A DNA stretch of 64,000 nucleotides from Sitta carolinensis. Lineage: Eukaryota; Chordata; Aves; Passeriformes; Sittidae. How positions within the stretch are numbered: position 1 is the first letter of the stretch; each line of letters begins with the position of its first letter. The translations under genes and the position numbers were made by a program. The stretch covers positions 78,618,743 to 78,682,742 of the forward strand of contig CM063283.1 in the NCBI GenBank assembly GCA_032173965.1, in the 5' to 3' direction. Below, piece by piece: positions 38,113-49,933 of this stretch. The notes below the pieces were generated by a model. It ran no database searches. It had not been told where the DNA came from and was given only the letters and a program-made list of their open reading frames with translations.

Positions 38113-38708
38113 GTCTTATTACTTTTAAGCTTAAGCCTGCTTTTCTCTTGATTAGAAACTTTGAAATTGGCAAAATTAAACCAAAACAAAAATTAGTGTA
38201 TCTGCCCGATTTCCAGTTGAAACCACCACACCCACCTATTTTTTTAATAAAATGTTTAGTAATCTTGCATCTGCTTATGCTGTACATCAGTATAATCCCA
38301 TGAAAGTCCCTTAAGGGCTGTATCGTAAAACATTCAGGTACATATTCTGTCATCTTGAGTCACAGAAACTATGCTTAAGCCATAGTCTAAAGGAAAGCAG
38401 GAAATGTATCCAGGCACTGGAAGCCTTTCACACATGTTGTTTCAGTGTTGAATAATCTCTGCCATGCTTTTGCCTTGTTTTAATGTCAAAAAAATATTGG
38501 TAATATTTTGGGATTTATCCTATTGGCTCACTTGGAAGAGACATATGATCACCTCTTTTGAAGACAGAGAGAACTTGATGGTGTGGATGGAACCAAACCA
38601 TGCTGAATGTTTTCAAGGCCAGAGTATGCAAAGCAGTGTATAATTACTAATGCATTTGCAGCCAGTTTTTTTCCTATGGAACATTTATTACTAAAAGGGG
38701 AGTTTAAT

Positions 38709-38733
38709 TAAAATTGACATGTTGTCAATTTTA
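38709..38733. repeat. Inverted repeat with 11-bp arms and 3-base loop
   Basis: TAAAATTGACA (38709-38719) is perfectly complementary to TGTCAATTTTA (38723-38733), with TGT between. It is too short and AT-rich for a microRNA precursor, and no terminator role applies in this genome type. Confidence 0.9.
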
Positions 38734-40063
38734 TTGAAAAGACATTTCATGCTCACATTAATCTGTTTGGAGCTGAATCTGGCAAAGAATATAAAGGACG
38801 TCAAGAAGGTCTTCTACAGGTACATCATCATTTAAGCACCTGTCACATAGCCAGGGTCAATCCATCATGAAACTTTATAGATGAAGATTGGGTAAAAATT
38901 GGGAAAATTTCTCCATAATGTTCTTTGAGTCTGGCTCAGTTTAACAGAAGCCTATAGAAGTAGAATAGAATTGTTTCATGGAATGAGAAATAGATTAGGA
39001 CTTTTATGCTTCCCAGCTGGAAAGTAGAGATGGGCTAAGAAGAGCCCGATGGCCTTTCCAAATTTCCTTTGGGGAATGCACACGGTAATTAGTTGTTTGA
39101 GTAATTGCATAGCTGTCTGAGAGTTATGGAACCGGTGGAATTCAGGTGAAATTTAAAAGCAAATAGAGGCTAAAACTACATTACAAAGCTCTTGATAATA
39201 AAGGTTGAACAGATTTCTCTTTTTTAAATAAGGGATATAAAGGAAGGAGAATGTAGAGAGGCACACTAGGGCTATGCTACCAGAGCTGGGGGCAGGCCTG
39301 CATGGACCCTACTGCCACATTGTGGATAGCTCAGAAAAGCTACAAGTAGGCTCTTTCAGGAATAAATCACTTTTCCTGTTGACAGTAGGGATTTTTTTAA
39401 AAAAAAGAACGGCAGGTTTTGAAGCTTTGGCAAATGAGAAACAGGACTTGCTTGAGAGACCAGTAGAAAAGATGGATGTTTACATAGATTTTCTATCAGT
39501 GAGAAAGGGAACTGCTCCTGGGATCTGAAGATTGTTGAAGAATTTTATCAGAGATTCATTTATCCCCTTTCTGTGGTATGTTCAAGGCATTCAAAGATGT
39601 CTCAGGTAAAAGAGCATTAAGATCTTTACCATATAAAAGCCTTCACATTGCTTTCTTGCTTTGGTAAAAATTAAGATTCAGAGAATGCTAGAGACCTGAG
39701 ATTTATTGTCTATTTGATATAGATAACAGAATTTTGATTCTGTTTTAATAAGGAGACTGGGAAATAAAATAACAAGGCAATTATTACATTTCATCTATCC
39801 TAATACAAGTGTAGTGAAATGTACATTCTGCCTGTCAAACTGCCACTGCAAGACTCTTGACTTCCTCAATATTTACTACAGATCTAACTTGACATTCAAC
39901 AATTGTTCCTGCCTAGAAGAACACAGAGACTTTTTGCCAAAAATTAACTTCAGTAACAATATCTGATGTCACTTCATTCGATGTCAATATCCTGATGGAA
40001 TAAGGTCATCTGTGCTGTAAGAAAAACAGGAGAAGGAAAGTGTAGTATCTTGCTGCAAAAAAT

Positions 40064-40095
40064 AAATTAAGCAGTGTCAAAATTAAGCAGTGTCA
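40064..40095. repeat. 16-bp perfect tandem duplication
   Basis: AAATTAAGCAGTGTCA occurs twice head to tail (40064-40079 and 40080-40095). This is a simple local duplication, probably recent because the copies are identical. Confidence 0.92.
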
Positions 40096-43000
40096 TGTCC
40101 TTGCTGCTGATCCACAAACTTGTAGGTCTCTAGTGGATGAAGAGTGCAGGTGCACTGTCAATCACAACCTACGAGGCCTATCTCACTATTGTCTGGCTTT
40201 ACATGCAAACACTATCTTTTAATGAGATCTTAGCTATTAGAAATCCTTCCAAGCTGTGCTAGTATTCCGGTTCTTCAGGCATTCAACTTTTTTGATTACT
40301 CTAGCCTCTATCAGCATATTGGATTTGTAGTGTCACATGAGAGAGCAGGGGAAAGGTGTGGCCAGAGCACTGCAGTCAGCCCAATGTCTCATGCACTTCT
40401 TCCTCACTATGTGAACTGACAACACAGCTTTCTACTGCTTTCAGGCAGTCTGGATATTGTGACATTAAATTTATTGCACCCCAAAATGTTACTTGACCTT
40501 TGCTATAATATAAAACTCTATTGAGGTAGCACTAGGAAGTCCTCAGTGATGCCCTGGTATATGAGTACCATACCTGCAGGTAATAGGAGACAACTTCTTT
40601 GTTTAGACAAGAAAGTGTCCTCATGCCTCACTTAAGAGATTTTCTTGCACTTTTTCTCTTGGTTTGCATAGGGTCAGTCCAGGCTTCTGTGAGAAAATCT
40701 AAATATTTAACCCAAATTTTTTGAGACCTCATTTAGTAGCTTAACCACAGTGATATTTTTTTTTTTCTTTCACAGACAATGTATTTGCTTTCCATTTTTA
40801 GAGGCTGCTTTAAAGACAGGCTAAATTATAAAATGGAATCATTAATATTTGGAAAGCAAAAAGCTCAAGGACACACATATAGTAGTTCTCAACCTGCAGT
40901 GGTGTGAGGGATATTTTTTGACTGATACTCTAAGTGCAGAATTAGCATAATCAGCAGTCATTCCTCCAGAGTCTCTGGACTCTGTGATGCTCTTGCTGTG
41001 AGTAAAATGTGTTCTAGCGTGCTGTGCTACACTCACTAAGAAAAGGAGAGATTCATAGGGACCACGGATTAATAATCTCCTGTTGGCCAGCTTCATTTGT
41101 GTAGATAGCACTAGGTAAGTTGAAGTCAAGGAAAAGTTCCAGTTCATGTATTTGAATTTTAAAGGCAATGTCTGTCCTTTGAGTGCATGTTAGCACAATT
41201 CCCTCTGCAGTGTAGCAGAGTACTATTAATGAAATCACTGCTGGCTTTTTGTGTTTTACTGCTGTTGACATTTTTGCAGCTGTTAGAGAAATGACTCAAG
41301 GCCTATAAGTTCTAGGTCATTTTTCATTTATGAGACATTTTCTCCTCTGCATACTCACTTCTGACTTTTATTTTTATTAATTTCTTATTGTACCTGAGGA
41401 TCACTGTAATATTTAATAGGAATTTTATAACTTGCACAGAGATAGGATTATTATCTGAAACTACCAATCTGACACCTATTTAGATAGGGACGAATTCTTA
41501 CATCCTGCAGCATGTAAACACTCTTTTGTTCAAGTTGCTTGGGGCATTTTGTATGATGCTTCTAAAGATTTAAATTTTTGGTTGCTTGAATTTGTATTAC
41601 AAATCTAAAGCTTACAGTATATTGGTTTACCAGCAGTGGTAGAAATGGGACACACCATCAACTGCAAATAGTGGCATTTTGGATTTAGCTTTTTTGGGTT
41701 TTGACCTTCACAGTGTTAACTGATCATTAAATAAACAGTTTGTTCTTCAAAATCTTCTTGAGCTATTTGAGAAACATCTGTTCTTGAATAGTGTTGATGA
41801 GATTAGGGTGATGCTTAAATATACACAGAAGAATATATTTAATAACCTTTAAATAACCCCAATATCTCTGTGTTTGAAAAATGGAATACCGTGACTTAAT
41901 CCTAATCAATCAAAAACTCATTTTTGTTGATTCAGCTTCCTCAGCGACTTGGCAAGATTGTTAAAATTGGCAGTGCTAAGAGATTACAGTCCAGTTTGGA
42001 ATGAACTGTAGTTTGATATTGCCTGACCATTTCTGCCCTATCCATATGGTATGTTCTATCTTTCAATAGTAATTATCATATAATTCCATACATGTCAGGT
42101 TAGAATAGTTAATAGAACTAAATGGCTCATTTCCCTCTTTCCTTCATTTAATCTCCAAGGTTTATTATCCCCAGTAGAGAGATGGAGAGGGATGTCCGTT
42201 GCAAGAAATAGTCCATAGTGTTTTCAAATGAGATTGCATGGAGCTGTATAGATTTTTGTGTAATTACTCATCTACATTTTTCCTGATAAAGTTTATTACT
42301 CATGCTGCCTTTGATCTCATAACAGAATTGTTTCAAAGAACGAGAGACACTTTAAAATGTTTTCTTTCTGAATCAATGCACATAGGCCTGATCAAATAAA
42401 ATATGAATATTCTTGCCATTCATGCAATCTCAAAATCATTGCAGGCTTGGTTCTGGCTATGCCAGTGCTACTAAAGTCCCTGCTCAGAGATTGACTCTGT
42501 TGGGTCCCAAGGTGGGTGGTGCAAGATGACCCACCTCCCAGTGCAACCTCCTATTCAAAGTTCAGGACATATTAACATTACCTATCTGCTGGTTCAGGTC
42601 TCCTCTGTGGCCCTATGTCCCAACAGGCCTTTAATGAATAATTTTATTTTGAAATAGATAAAGATGGAGATATCACAGTCTGCTTATAAGGTTTTTATGT
42701 AGAGTAGGTGGGAGCACATGCCTCAATATCTCAAAATGTAATAATGCCACATAGGTGTGTTTGAGCCTATAAAGGTGCCTGGGGTAATCCTAGGGGCTGT
42801 GGGACAGCACAAACCTTTAATTACCTTATCACAACAAGCTGCAGTCCTGCAGATTAGAGCAAACTATCCCTCAACCTTACCTGCCTTTGTCTCAGAGGAT
42901 GTGTTGAGTGTAAAGAAGACTGTGAGTGCGTCAGTGCAAACCATCAATCTGAGAGCACACTGAATTATTATACATGCTAAATCCTAGTGTCTTAAAAAAA

Positions 43001-44481
43001 GAATGGTACCATCATGGTTGTTTGGTTCTTAAGATGCTTCCTATCTGGAGCTTGGAGAGCAGAAATTACACCTATTATTATGAGTAAAGTTTGGTGTATA
43101 ATATTTTTTATTAAAAGCCTGTTATAATTTCTTCAAACACTAATAATTTTGGCATAAGTTTTTCCAAGTTTTAAGTAGTTATTTTAGTTTAATATTTCAG
43201 TAAAAATGCCTCTGTCATTTAAAATGCAAATTACTTTAGGAGAAGAAAAACACTTTTCTTTTAAAAATAGTATTACAGTTTGCTTCTTTGAAGTGTTCTA
43301 GTGCCTTTGGGCTTAAGAGCAGGAAAACTACTTTGTCAGAGTGCTTTTATTCTATGCTTAATATTAAATAATAAAATAAAGTTAACTTGGAAAAAATTAT
43401 TAGACTCTGAAAAGCCACAGGTTCACATACAATGAAGCATGCCATCAAGAAGCCTGCTGTTGAATTTTCTGTAAGCTCAGGTGATGAGAAAGTTCACGAG
43501 TCTCACAGACTTTGACCCATGGGTGAAGTACACCAGCTGAAACCATGACTTTGGTGCTGGTGCAGCAGGGCTTGGTAAGGAGATAAGGGTTTCAGATCTT
43601 ACCAGTGATTTGTTAATAATTCTGGATTCACCACGTTCAGATGGGGATGACTGAGCAGAGTAGTATCTTCATAGATACGTGGTCTGTCCTTTCCTTCTCT
43701 GGTAGTTCTTCCACACAAAGAATAATTTATTTTCATCAGATTTGTTTTGCATCAGAAACTCTTGGTTCAGATTGCCAGTATAAAAGACCAGAAATAACAT
43801 TTATTCATCTCCAAAGTCATCATGAAAGATGGAACTATTTGTTTATTTAGAGGTAGATTTTCTTTTTAAGCATCCTTTTCCTTTATATTTTATTTTAAAA
43901 GATATTTCACCCACACAACAGAGATTAAATATACCCTTTTGTTTCAGCCTTTGTATTTGTGTCATGCTGATAATCTATTAATTGTTCTCATTATATTTTT
44001 ATACCTCCTTTGTTCATTGCACAGCCTGGATGTTGAATGAAAATCAAAGCAGTGATAAAAGCAAATATGATTTGTCATTGAGATGAAAGCTAACTAGCTT
44101 TTCTGGATTTGTCACCATTGTCTATGTAGTTTTATATAAGAAATTATAGAAGCACAAAGTGCTGAACTGAAGCTGCAAACAGAGCTTGATTCTGTCCTTT
44201 CCCATTTTCTATGTGTTTGCCTTTGTGGTTTTGGTACACCATTATTTAATTACTTTTAAAAGAAAGTTAAATTTATGAAGCTGCACAGCACCACACACAT
44301 ATAAATGCATTTAATTGTCAAAATAGCTGAATATCCCAGGAAGAGCTTTAGTATTGCAATTTTCACACTTCAACACAATTATGTAAGTAGCAGACTCTGA
44401 ACCCAAATGTTACTTTATTTCCAGTGTTTGGATGAATTTATAGCTAATAACTTTATTATCATTGACACTTGTTTTTTGTTG

Positions 44482-44505
44482 TTTTTTTTTTTTTTTTTTT
44501 TTTTT
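44482..44505 (+). repeat. Poly(T) run, 24 bases
   Basis: An uninterrupted T run preceded by a shorter GTTTTTTGTT segment. Short lysine- or phenylalanine-rich open frames on both strands here are artefacts. Confidence 0.93.
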
Positions 44506-46212
44506 AAATGAGACCTGTGATGCCCTATTGCCAATGTGGGAAAGTAGACTTCTGAATAGGATACTTGACAAATGCAAAGATCTCTCAGTGGAAATCCAGT
44601 TGTTGATGTGGCCTTCTCATGCATTCTCAGATATAACATACTTTTAAAATGTCATGATCTTTCTGTATTTGGAAGCGAAAAAAAATATTTTACATGATTA
44701 ATAATACCCACTATAAGCTGCTAAACAGCATATTCTCATAATGTGACAAGTAAGTATACTGTTAGCCTACATGAGCAGTATAATCTCATTGTGGGAGATA
44801 AATGATGAGATGAACTGGTACATGAATTGGAAATGTGGGTTACAGTTCCTTAGGTATAGACTATACTGTTAATGAAGCAATTTGTTCTGTGTCCACTTGC
44901 ATTTCATTTGCTGCCATCAACAATTAAGAGATGTTGTAGTAAGGTCATTCCAGATTAAGACCTTGTCTTTGTGGAGGTCTCATTAAAATAGAGAGAAATT
45001 CTAATTTCTAGCCAAGATAATGTTAATTCAATGGGAGAATAAATATTGTGGAAGCAATTTGTGCAAGAGAAATTAATGTTAGAGGCATTGCTCTCTCTTT
45101 ACTAGAAGAAGTAATTCTTACACAGAAAGACACTGTATTGAAAGTACTAGCAGGGGCTGTTACTGTAGGAATTGGCTGGGTGCCTTGGCCTGGTTAAGGA
45201 AGCGTGTCTTGTTTTCTGAGCTTTGCACAGATGTGCAGACCCTTAAATAAATTGAACAGAAAATAAGATTTCTCTCTTTGCTGGCTGCCAGTATTACAGC
45301 TAAACTACAAAGAAAGTAATTTCTCCAACCATCATGCATTTATTTCCTAGTCATCCTCAGAAACTTGTAACACTGAAGAGCGTTGTAATTGACATTTCAT
45401 TCTAATATATTGGTTGCCTTGCCTGAATTCTGACTGGCTGATAAAGCCCAGGGAAATCCGGAGTTTCATCATATCCTGAGCAATTTCAGTCCAGCCCTGT
45501 GGCAATCTAAGTGCTTAACCAGCAAAATAGGAAAGACAATATTTGAGGATTCTACTTTTCAAAATGCACAAGAGCATAGAAACTGAAATAATCAAGTATA
45601 AGGCAATTATTTTTCAACTTGCAAAGCAGAATGAAGGAAAGATTTAAAAGAATATTCCTGTCAATTTAAATAAGTAAGTGCGCAGGCATGAGTTTATCCC
45701 GATAACTTCATTGATGTTATATTTCAGAAAAATTTATCCTAATATCTCATTTTTTAAAGGAGAAAAAAAAAATCAATGATCTGTCTACAGATTTATTATT
45801 ACATCCCAGTTACTTGAAAGAAAATGCAATGCATATCAACACATTCTTCAGGTCATACTTTCTGAAGAGATGTGAATAATTTTACACAGACTTAGTTATT
45901 GATCTCCCAGGTCCTCCAGAAATGAAGTGTCATGTCATGCAGCTTGTTCTTCTTTACTATATCATCATGTTTTCATTCATATGGGCTTCTTTTCTTGAGA
46001 ATGCATTACTAATGTAATGACCCTTACTTTTTCCTAAGTCTCTGAAAAAATGCTCAGTTTTTTCAGCTTGCTTTTTTCTTTGTATGTCTATGCCCTTTAC
46101 TTCAAAAGTTCAAACAGAAGTGGTAATTATGAAATTATGCAGATGTAAATATATCTGATGTATTTATTTGTATTTGATTTGTATAAATGTTGTGGGGTTG
46201 GGATTAATTTCC

Positions 46213-46246
46213 TTTTTATTTATTTTTTTTTTCTTTCCTTTTTTTT

Positions 46247-46278
<32 letters not shown>

Positions 46279-46287
46279 TTTTTTTTT
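46213..46287 (+). repeat. T-rich tract with rare C, ending in 27 T
   Basis: About 75 bases of almost pure T broken by A or C near the start (ATTTATT, TTCTTTCC, TCT). It produces spurious 80-codon frames on both strands. No element body or duplication was recognised beside it. Confidence 0.92.
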
Positions 46288-47395
46288 GGGTGTTGCAGAA
46301 TATCAAAAGCCATGCCAGCCTTGTCAATAATGGCATGACCACTGGCAGTAATGGCATGCAGCTGTTTCCCAGTCTGCAAAGGGCTGTATTTGGTTCCTAA
46401 CTGCAGAATTCTCACATATTTGGGTTTTTATTTTTGAGCAAATGAAGAGGGATCATAAAGTCATTTTGTTACTAAAAGACTAAACTCCTTGATCCAGAGT
46501 AACTCCTCAGGTCTTACATTTCAATGTCAGGCTGGCAAGCACCCTGAATACCTAGCTGTCAAGCAGATTACTATGGGTCCAGGGCTTCTTGTGGGCTCTG
46601 GGGAGTTTGCCTCAGAGCCAAGAATCCCAAAACTCCAGTGCCAGGTCTTGTGCTCATGGACACAGCTCAGGGAAATGGGGCATGCAGAGAGATGGCTTTG
46701 CCTTGTCATTCTTCTAATAGGCCTCGAGAATAAATGCCTGCTAATAAAATAAAGGTGCTCCATGCTGTTCTCCAGCATGGAGGGCAAAATAGGCATAAAC
46801 CTGCCTGTAAATACAACATGCAGCTTCTGCTCTGTCAGCAGGTTTGTTAAAGGTCTCTTATCCATCCTAACCCCTGAACTGCAACCAGGGGTTGTTTGAA
46901 AGCATGCTAATTTATCAGGACCACATCAAGGACGGGTTGTTCTGAGGAGCTGATAGCACTGACAGCCAAAATATCCCACCTGGGGAAAGAGTCCTTCAGA
47001 TCTGTATAATCTGAGAGCATATGCTTAGCCCTGAAGCTTTAGGACTTTGATTCCCATATGAAGTCACACTCAGAAATTTGTGCAGCAAAATGATTTTGAT
47101 TATTCCGAAATGATATTCTATTATTTTCCCCCTGTGCATAATTTAAAAACTAAAAGAGTATTTTATCTTAAAAAAACAAGATCTGCCATAGCCACTTTTA
47201 ATTGCTTGTGAGAACGTCACTCTGTTTCTCATTCCTGTAATTTATGTGTCACCTTGAGCTCTCATTTCCTTAAGAGACATATTCTATCTACATTTTGTTA
47301 AAGGCTTAATGCGTGACAATTTCAGGGGAGTACATCTCTGCTCTGCTCCATTTGAGCTGCTCAGAAGTAACTGGCCATGTGCATGCCTTACTTTG
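46288..47395. other. Non-coding stretch of mixed composition
   Basis: Just after the T tract is a moderately GC-rich block (46290-46900). Open frames overlap on both strands (87 and 112 codons) but show no known motif. A short hairpin lies at 46758-46782. No identifiable gene. Confidence 0.45.
46758..46782. repeat. Hairpin with 10-bp GC-containing stem and 5-base loop
   Basis: CTCCATGCTG (46758-46767) pairs perfectly with CAGCATGGAG (46773-46782) around TTCTC. The stem is shorter than a microRNA precursor. Confidence 0.9.
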
Positions 47396-47745
47396 TGGAA
47401 CCCTCTTGGGAATCAGAACAGTTCAACAAGGCAAAATGCCAGGTGCTGTATTTGGGTTATGACAACTCCATGCAGTGCTTCAGGCTGAGGGAAGAGTGGC
47501 TGGAAAACTGGAGGAGAAGGACCTGGGGGTCCTGGTCAACAGCAAGTGGACATGAGGACATGAGCCAGCATATGCCCAGGTGGCCAAGAAGGCCAATGGC
47601 ATCCTGGCCTGTATCAAAACTAATATGGCCAGCAGGAGCAGGGCAACAAACTTTCTTCAGGAAAGAGTTGCCAACACTGGAAGAATTTGCCTAGGGAAGA
47701 AGCTGAGGTAACGTACCTGGAGGTATTTAAAAGACGTTTAGATTA
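47396..47745 (+). mobile_element. CR1 LINE fragment with internal deletion, plus strand
   Basis: The first part carries CR1 landmarks that I recognise: TTCAACAAGGCAAAATGCCA, GTGCTGTATTTGGGTTATGA, CCATGCAG, GAGTGGCTGG, AAGGACCTGGGGGTCCTGGT, ATGAGCCAGC, GCCCAGGTGGCCAAGAAGGC and CATCCTGGCCTGTATC, then GCCAGCAGGAGCAGGG. The sequence then jumps to a segment nearer the 3' end (CTGGAGGTATTTAAAAGACG, TTTAGATTAAGC), so the intervening part is missing. No octamer tail is seen at the end. The 105-codon open frame 47377-47694 is read from this repeat and is not a gene. Confidence 0.9.
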
Positions 47746-47994
47746 AGCACAAGGCATGATTTAGAAGTTAATTTACAAATTAACTCTTGCTTTGGTCTAG
47801 AAAATATAGATCAGCTTCAAACCAACTGCATTCCCTCCCAAGGAAAGAAGCTAACATAATTCAGCATAAAAATCAGATTATTTTCTTTTAAAATTGTCAT
47901 ATTCTAGATATCACTACTTATGGCCGGCTTTAGTTTTTTCACACTCATAAAGTTTGATTCTAGAAGTTTCTTTTCATATAATGCAATAACAAGG

Positions 47995-48036
47995 ATTAAT
48001 AATGAATAATAATATTAATAATATTAATAATATTGC
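47995..48036. repeat. AT-rich short tandem repeat (ATTAATAAT type)
   Basis: A 9-bp ATTAATAAT-type unit repeats about three times, preceded by looser AAT triplets. Confidence 0.85.
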
Positions 48037-49921
48037 ATCAGATTGAAAGATATGTAAACCTTTATATATAGCCCTGAAATTGAAGCAGGATCAAAGAAAA
48101 CAATTTGCTGCTACAGTAGGAAACTGTCAACTTTCACAAGAAAAGTCATTAACTTTTTTCTCTTTTGAATTATAATTTTGTCACTTTCATATAAGACTAA
48201 ATAATAGATTTTCATTATATCCAGAGTGCAAAAAACATTGGCTTTGGAAAAAAGCAACAGGGCTCAGATTAATAGGAGCTGACAGGCTGACCAAAGAGGA
48301 AGTGGCAGCATGGCTGGCACCATGGCTCAGTGGTTGTGACAGGCAATTAGTGAACAGAGCAGAACAGATGTAGCAGGAGGCAGCAACAATTTACTAAAGT
48401 ATTAGCTTGCTCACTCTGTAGTGCAGAGAACTGATACTGTTTGCTAATACAAATAAATACTAATATGGTCTTGGGAGGGGAGACTGTACACAGTCATCTT
48501 ACAGGATTGAAAAAAAACCCACTACAAAAGAACAACAACACAAAAACAGAAGGTCTGCTGCACTTAAGAGAAAACAAAACAAAAGTGTCCTTTGGGATTT
48601 TGAAGATAAGATTAAGATCCTTGCCTCATTACTGGACTGCAATGAGCTTTGGAAAAATAGCATATTAAAGAGAACTTGTACTAGCATGTTCATATTTCAC
48701 AGCACTCTCAGAGAGGATGCACAATGTTCTTTTTATTTCTCCCCTGTTGTTCTGGAAGTGACATTTCTGCAACTCCTCGAGGTTGCTGCTGGTCCCTGTG
48801 TGGATATGGAGAGAGGAGATTAATATGTCCTTACCTATATGCTCAGAGGAGAGAATAACAATCATATGGGAGGTTTTTGTGGTCACAGATGTAGCGCTGT
48901 ATTTCTTAAAACTCAACCACAAAACCTGTACCTTGTTTTTAAGATTGTTTCTTAAAAGCACAGATCTCACAGTGTGCTAAATTTAATTATTTTACCTCAG
49001 AAAACTTTGTAGTTGTGATTCTGAAAGGATCTGAATGCATTTCTTCAGTCCACAGGGATATGGAAACTGGATCAATTGCTGTTTTCTACTATTCTAAGAA
49101 TAGTTATGATTTTTCAAAAAGTAGCAATGAAATTAATATTGTTGTTGACAGTAGAGAGTACAATATCTTCATTCTGTAAAAATTGAGATAAATTCTATAT
49201 GTTACGGTAACATACATTTTATTTAGAACTGGAAAAGAAAATGGTCAGTCTTTTGTATGCAGTTCACAGACTCACTATTTACATCTTGTATTGACAATAT
49301 CAACAACCAAGTAATGTTCTTCATTCCCACAAAAACAAAGCATTTACCTGCAAAGTATTAAAAATTAGACCAATTGAACCTAGAAGTTTTAGCTTCTGTG
49401 CTAAGTACAGGACCTTAAGTGAGTTTCCTACCAGAAGGTGGACCTTGAGAATAATTTTCATGGTACCAGATCAAAATAGACATATTTTTGCTGTCATTTT
49501 TCTTCCCTCATATTTAAAGCATATTAAAAAAAGGGAGCATATTTTAAAACAATGAAGACATGATTTGGTGCCATTCACCATAGTTATGACACTTTTGTAC
49601 TGTGAGGACTCATGGATGGGGAAAGTTGCCACCAGAGCCAAGACATTTCCTCTGTCTGCCTATGACTCCAGCTGGCTACAGTGGAGGTAAGGATGATTTC
49701 TGGAAACTACTCACTGTTTCTGGATTGGTGTTCATGGAGGACAGCCTCTTTTATCCTCCTTTTTACTCTTGCTTTTAAATACTGGATCTTGGTGTAAATA
49801 AAGCAAAATATGCATTAGCATGCTTCCTGTTTATTACACTTTTTTCTCCTAAATGTGCTGTCTCGTATAAGGGAAAAATCTTAGGTCAAAAAGAGATGAT
49901 ACTGTTTAACTCAGTAGAACA

Positions 49922-49933
49922 CCCCCCCCCCCC
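49922..49933 (+). repeat. Poly(C) run, 12 bases
   Basis: An isolated run of 12 C in otherwise AT-rich sequence. It may mark the decayed edge of an old element, but no other evidence supports this. Confidence 0.9.

Larger units (their letters stand above)
36352..38230 (+). mobile_element. Large solo LTR (1,879 bp) carrying a minisatellite, second copy
   Basis: It starts TGTCCTAGTTTAACTAGCCC, ends GTTGAAACCACCACA, and is flanked by perfect 5-bp duplications CCCAC (36347-36351 and 38231-38235). It is collinear with the LTR at 3990-5873: CCAAT (36415-36419), a GC-rich block (about 36470-36660, shorter and less CpG-rich), the 39-bp array (about 36748-37150), a T-tract acceptor (37350), a GTAAG donor (37456) and AATAAA (38107-38112). 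The region after the array is nearly the same as in the first copy by eye, with scattered substitutions and small indels. Its different target site shows that it inserted independently. Open frames of up to 291 codons inside it come from the array. Confidence 0.92.
38236..46212. other. AT-rich non-coding stretch
   Basis: No gene or classifiable mobile element is seen in 8 kb. The longest open frame (40842-41168 minus, 108 codons) has no recognisable motif. Small structures inside are listed separately: a hairpin at 38709-38733, a 16-bp tandem duplication at 40064-40095 and a T run at 44482-44505. Confidence 0.55.

Noticed and set aside
3990..38230. The two large LTRs as the 5' and 3' LTRs of one 34-kb provirus
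   Set aside because: Each LTR has its own perfect 5-bp duplication (CATAT and CCCAC) on both sides, and there is no gag, pol or env between them.
46164..46415. Lysine-rich and phenylalanine-rich ORFs on the two strands
   Set aside because: They are translations of the T-rich tract at 46213-46287.
46758..46782. microRNA precursor
   Set aside because: A 10-bp stem with a 5-base loop is far shorter than a pre-miRNA hairpin, and the stem does not extend beyond these arms.
47377..47694. 105-codon ORF as a gene
   Set aside because: It coincides with a CR1 fragment and reads through non-catalytic 3' sequence, with an internal deletion.
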